A stretch of DNA of 59,081 nucleotides from assembly GCF_002234595.1 (NCBI RefSeq), contig NZ_NMUL01000048.1, forward strand, positions 1-59,081, written 5' to 3'. The notes under the pieces were generated by a model. It had not been told where the DNA came from. It ran no database searches and was given only the letters and a program-made list of their open reading frames with translations. Shown in pieces: positions 57,012 to 59,081 of this stretch. Within the stretch, counting starts at the first letter, position 1. The number at the start of each line of letters is the position of its first letter. Source of the stretch: Amycolatopsis vastitatis (GTDB taxonomy: Bacteria; Actinomycetota; Actinomycetes; Mycobacteriales; Pseudonocardiaceae). Both the position numbers and the translations under genes were made by a program.

Positions 57012-59024
57012 ATGACGGACGTCAACCGACGGCGGTTCCTGCAGCTGGCCGGCGGCACCGCCGCTCTCACCGCGCTGTCCACGAGCATCGCCCGCGCGGC
57101 GGAGATCCCCGCCTTCCGGCGCACCGGCACGCTCGCCGACGTCGAGCACGTCGTGGTCCTGATGCAGGAGAACAGGTCGTTCGACCACTACTTCGGCACG
57201 CTGCGCGGGGTCCGCGGCTTCGGCGACCCGCGGCCGGCCACCCTGGCCTCCGGGAAGGCGGTGTGGGAGCAGTCGGACGGCAAGCGGGACATCCTGCCGT
57301 TCCGCCCCGAAGCGGACAACCTGGGCCTGCAGTTCATCCAGGACCTGCCGCACGGCTGGAACGACACGCACGCGGCGTGGAACGGCGGCAAGTACGACAA
57401 GTGGGTGCCCGCGAAGGGCTCGACCACGATGGCGTACCTGACGCGCGAGGACATCCCGTTCCACTACGCGCTCGCCGACGCGTTCACGATCTGCGACGCC
57501 TACCACTGCTCGTTCATGGGCTCGACCGACCCGAACCGCTACTACATGTGGACCGGGTACACGGGCAACGACGGCAAGGGCGGCGGCCCGGTCCTCGGCA
57601 ACGACGAGAAGGGCTACTCCTGGACGACCTACCCCGAGCGGCTGGAGCGGGCCGGGGTGTCGTGGAAGATCTACCAGGACATCGGCGACGGCCTCGACGC
57701 CGCCGGCGGCTGGGGCTGGATCGAGGACGCCTACCGCGGCAACTACGGCGACAACTCGCTGCTGTACTTCGACGCCTACCGCAACGCCAAGCCCGGCGAC
57801 CCCCTCTACGACAAGGCCCGCACCGGCACGAACGCCAAGGCGGGCGAGGGCTACTTCGACCGGCTGCGCGCCGACGTCAAGGCCGGGAAGCTGCCGCAGG
57901 TCTCGTGGATCACCGCGCCGGAGGCGTTCTGCGAGCACCCGAACTGGCCGGTCAACTACGGCGCCTGGTACATCGCGCAGGTGCTCGACGCGCTGACCGC
58001 GAACCCGGACGTGTGGAGCAAGACGGCGCTGCTGATCACCTACGACGAGAACGACGGCTTCTTCGACCACGTCGTCCCGCCCTACGCGTCGGCCGGGCAG
58101 TCCACTGTGGACACGGCGGGCGAGATCTTCGCGGGGTCGGCGGCGAACCCGGCCGGCCCGTACGGCCTCGGCCAGCGCGTCCCGATGCTCGTGGTGTCGC
58201 CGTGGAGCAAGGGCGGCTGGGTGTGCTCGGAGACGTTCGACCACACGTCGATCATCCGGTTCATCGAGCGCCGCTTCGGTGTGCGGGAACCGAACATCTC
58301 GGCCTGGCGCCGGTCGGTGTGCGGCGACCTGACGTCGGCGTTCGACTTCGCGCGGACCGACACCGCCGTTCCGAAGCTGCCGGACACCGCGGGCTACCTC
58401 CCGCCGGACCGCGAGCGGCACCCGGACTACGTGCCCGCGGTCCCCGCCCACGGCGTGCTGCCCAAGCAGGAACGGGGGCTGCGGCCGGCCCGGGCCCTGC
58501 CGTACGACCTGACCGCCGACGCCCGGCTCGCCGGTGACCACCTCACGGTGACGTTCGCGAACCACGGCCGGGCGGGTGCGGCGTTCTACGTCGTCACACC
58601 GTCGGGTGCGCCGCGGACGTACACGGCGGGCGCCGGCGGTTCGCTGGCCGCGACGCTGCCGGCTTCCGGGGGCTACGACTACACCGCCTACGGCCCGAAC
58701 GGTTTCGTGCGGCAGTTCCGGGGCAGCGCGGCCGGGCCCGAGGCCGGTGTCCGCTGCGACGGCGGCGACCTCGAGCTGGTGCTGACGAACTCCGGGACCA
58801 CCACGGTGAAGCTGACCGTGACGGACACTTACGGGCGACGCTCGGTGACGCGCTCGCTGCGGCCGGGCGCGCGGGTCGTCGAGCACGTGGACACCCGCCG
58901 CAGCGGCAACTGGTACGACGTCTCGGTCACCTCCGACCACGACCCGAAGTTCCTGCGCCGCCTCGCGGGACACCGGGAGACCGGCCGGCCGAGCACGAGC
59001 GACCCGGCGACCCTGACGGACTGA
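57012..59024 (+). CDS. Tat-exported phospholipase C (phosphocholine-specific type)
   Basis: 670 residues. NRRRFLQLAGGTAALTALSTSIARAAE is a twin-arginine signal with a cleavage site after ARA. The alkaline-phosphatase-like phosphoesterase domain has HVVVLMQENRSFDHYFGTLRG, SSF-like HCSFMGSTDPNRYYMWTG, ITYDENDGFFDHVVPP and SPWSKGGWVCSETFDHTSIIRFIERRFG, the metal and nucleophile blocks of the PlcH/PlcN family. The last 180 residues hold two beta-sandwich DUF756-type domains (PYDLTADARLAGDHLTVTFA and DLELVLTNSGTTTVKLTV). It would release phosphate-bearing headgroups from phospholipids outside the cell, under probable PhoP control. Confidence 0.93.
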   Translation: MTDVNRRRFLQLAGGTAALTALSTSIARAAEIPAFRRTGTLADVEHVVVLMQENRSFDHYFGTLRGVRGFGDPRPATLASGKAVWEQSDGKRDILPFRPEADNLGLQFIQDLPHGWNDTHAAWNGGKYDKWVPAKGSTTMAYLTREDIPFHYALADAFTICDAYHCSFMGSTDPNRYYMWTGYTGNDGKGGGPVLGNDEKGYSWTTYPERLERAGVSWKIYQDIGDGLDAAGGWGWIEDAYRGNYGDNSLLYFDAYRNAKPGDPLYDKARTGTNAKAGEGYFDRLRADVKAGKLPQVSWITAPEAFCEHPNWPVNYGAWYIAQVLDALTANPDVWSKTALLITYDENDGFFDHVVPPYASAGQSTVDTAGEIFAGSAANPAGPYGLGQRVPMLVVSPWSKGGWVCSETFDHTSIIRFIERRFGVREPNISAWRRSVCGDLTSAFDFARTDTAVPKLPDTAGYLPPDRERHPDYVPAVPAHGVLPKQERGLRPARALPYDLTADARLAGDHLTVTFANHGRAGAAFYVVTPSGAPRTYTAGAGGSLAATLPASGGYDYTAYGPNGFVRQFRGSAAGPEAGVRCDGGDLELVLTNSGTTTVKLTVTDTYGRRSVTRSLRPGARVVEHVDTRRSGNWYDVSVTSDHDPKFLRRLAGHRETGRPSTSDPATLTD

Positions 59025-59056
59025 GCCGCTCACCCGGACGGCGCTGGACCTCGCCC

Positions 59057-59081
59057 CGTCGTGAGTGAGAAACAGTGTTCT
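59057..59081. repeat. Probable left arm of a long hairpin, cut by the window edge
   Basis: GTGAGTGAGAAACAGTGTTC just before the edge resembles in style the arms of the long hairpins at 5077, 25207 and 50314, and lies 36 bases after the phospholipase stop, where a terminator is expected. The partner arm is outside the window. Confidence 0.35.

Overview
The window is high-G+C actinobacterial chromosome. Gene families, GTG starts, 4-nt stop/start overlaps, TTGAC-type promoters and long intergenic hairpins suggest Pseudonocardiaceae, most like Amycolatopsis; this is inferred from content, no marker gene was tested. No rRNA, tRNA, CRISPR array, insertion sequence or prophage was seen.

Layout. 1-270: start of a secreted DUF1996-like protein (cut by the left edge). 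548-11031: acyl-CoA catabolism, with two transcription units sharing one TetR-type operator: an acyl-CoA synthetase, a phosphotriesterase-like lactonase and a TetR regulator on one side, and a phosphotransferase with three acyl-CoA dehydrogenases on the other; MaoC and SDR enzymes follow. The kinase plus ACAD10/11-type dehydrogenase pair and the lactonase suggest lactone or 4-hydroxyacid degradation. 11166-18250: NAD-dependent DNA ligase, an LLM flavoenzyme, small hypothetical genes, a Roadblock/LC7 pair with a frameshifted third gene, a TetR/rhodanese divergon, and gene remnants. 18407-22479: secreted GH54-CBM42 arabinofuranosidase, a CebR-like box, a secreted SGNH hydrolase and a PP2C-type phosphatase. 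22721-26677: membrane protein, lipoprotein, TerC-family exporter under a yybP-ykoY (Mn2+) riboswitch, a small winged-helix regulator, and a Qor/HxlR redox divergon.

26701-37512: a divergent glycan-utilisation locus (ABC importer without its own ATPase, 2-hydroxyacid dehydrogenase, DUF2264 protein, GH13 glucosidase, heparinase II/III-like protein, chimeric DeoR-LacI regulator). 37687-43197: a small membrane protein and three related Ser/Thr kinases around a LacI regulator. Two kinases are predicted active and carry an extracytoplasmic cellulose-binding CBM2 module; the third is a pseudokinase. This is the most unusual part of the window and may be a cellulose- or chitin-sensing receptor system.

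43838-50235: STAS protein, mini J-domain protein, mIHF-like nucleoid protein, then a selenocysteine formate dehydrogenase operon (fdhA with in-frame UGA and SECIS hairpin, Fe-S subunit, NrfD-like anchor). 50381-59024: MFS transporter, membrane protein, truncated lipoprotein, DinB protein divergent from an XRE-cupin regulator, LLM oxidoreductase, split lycopene-cyclase pair, SnoaL/MarR operon, and a Tat-exported phospholipase C behind PHO-box-like repeats. The right edge ends inside what looks like the left arm of another long hairpin.
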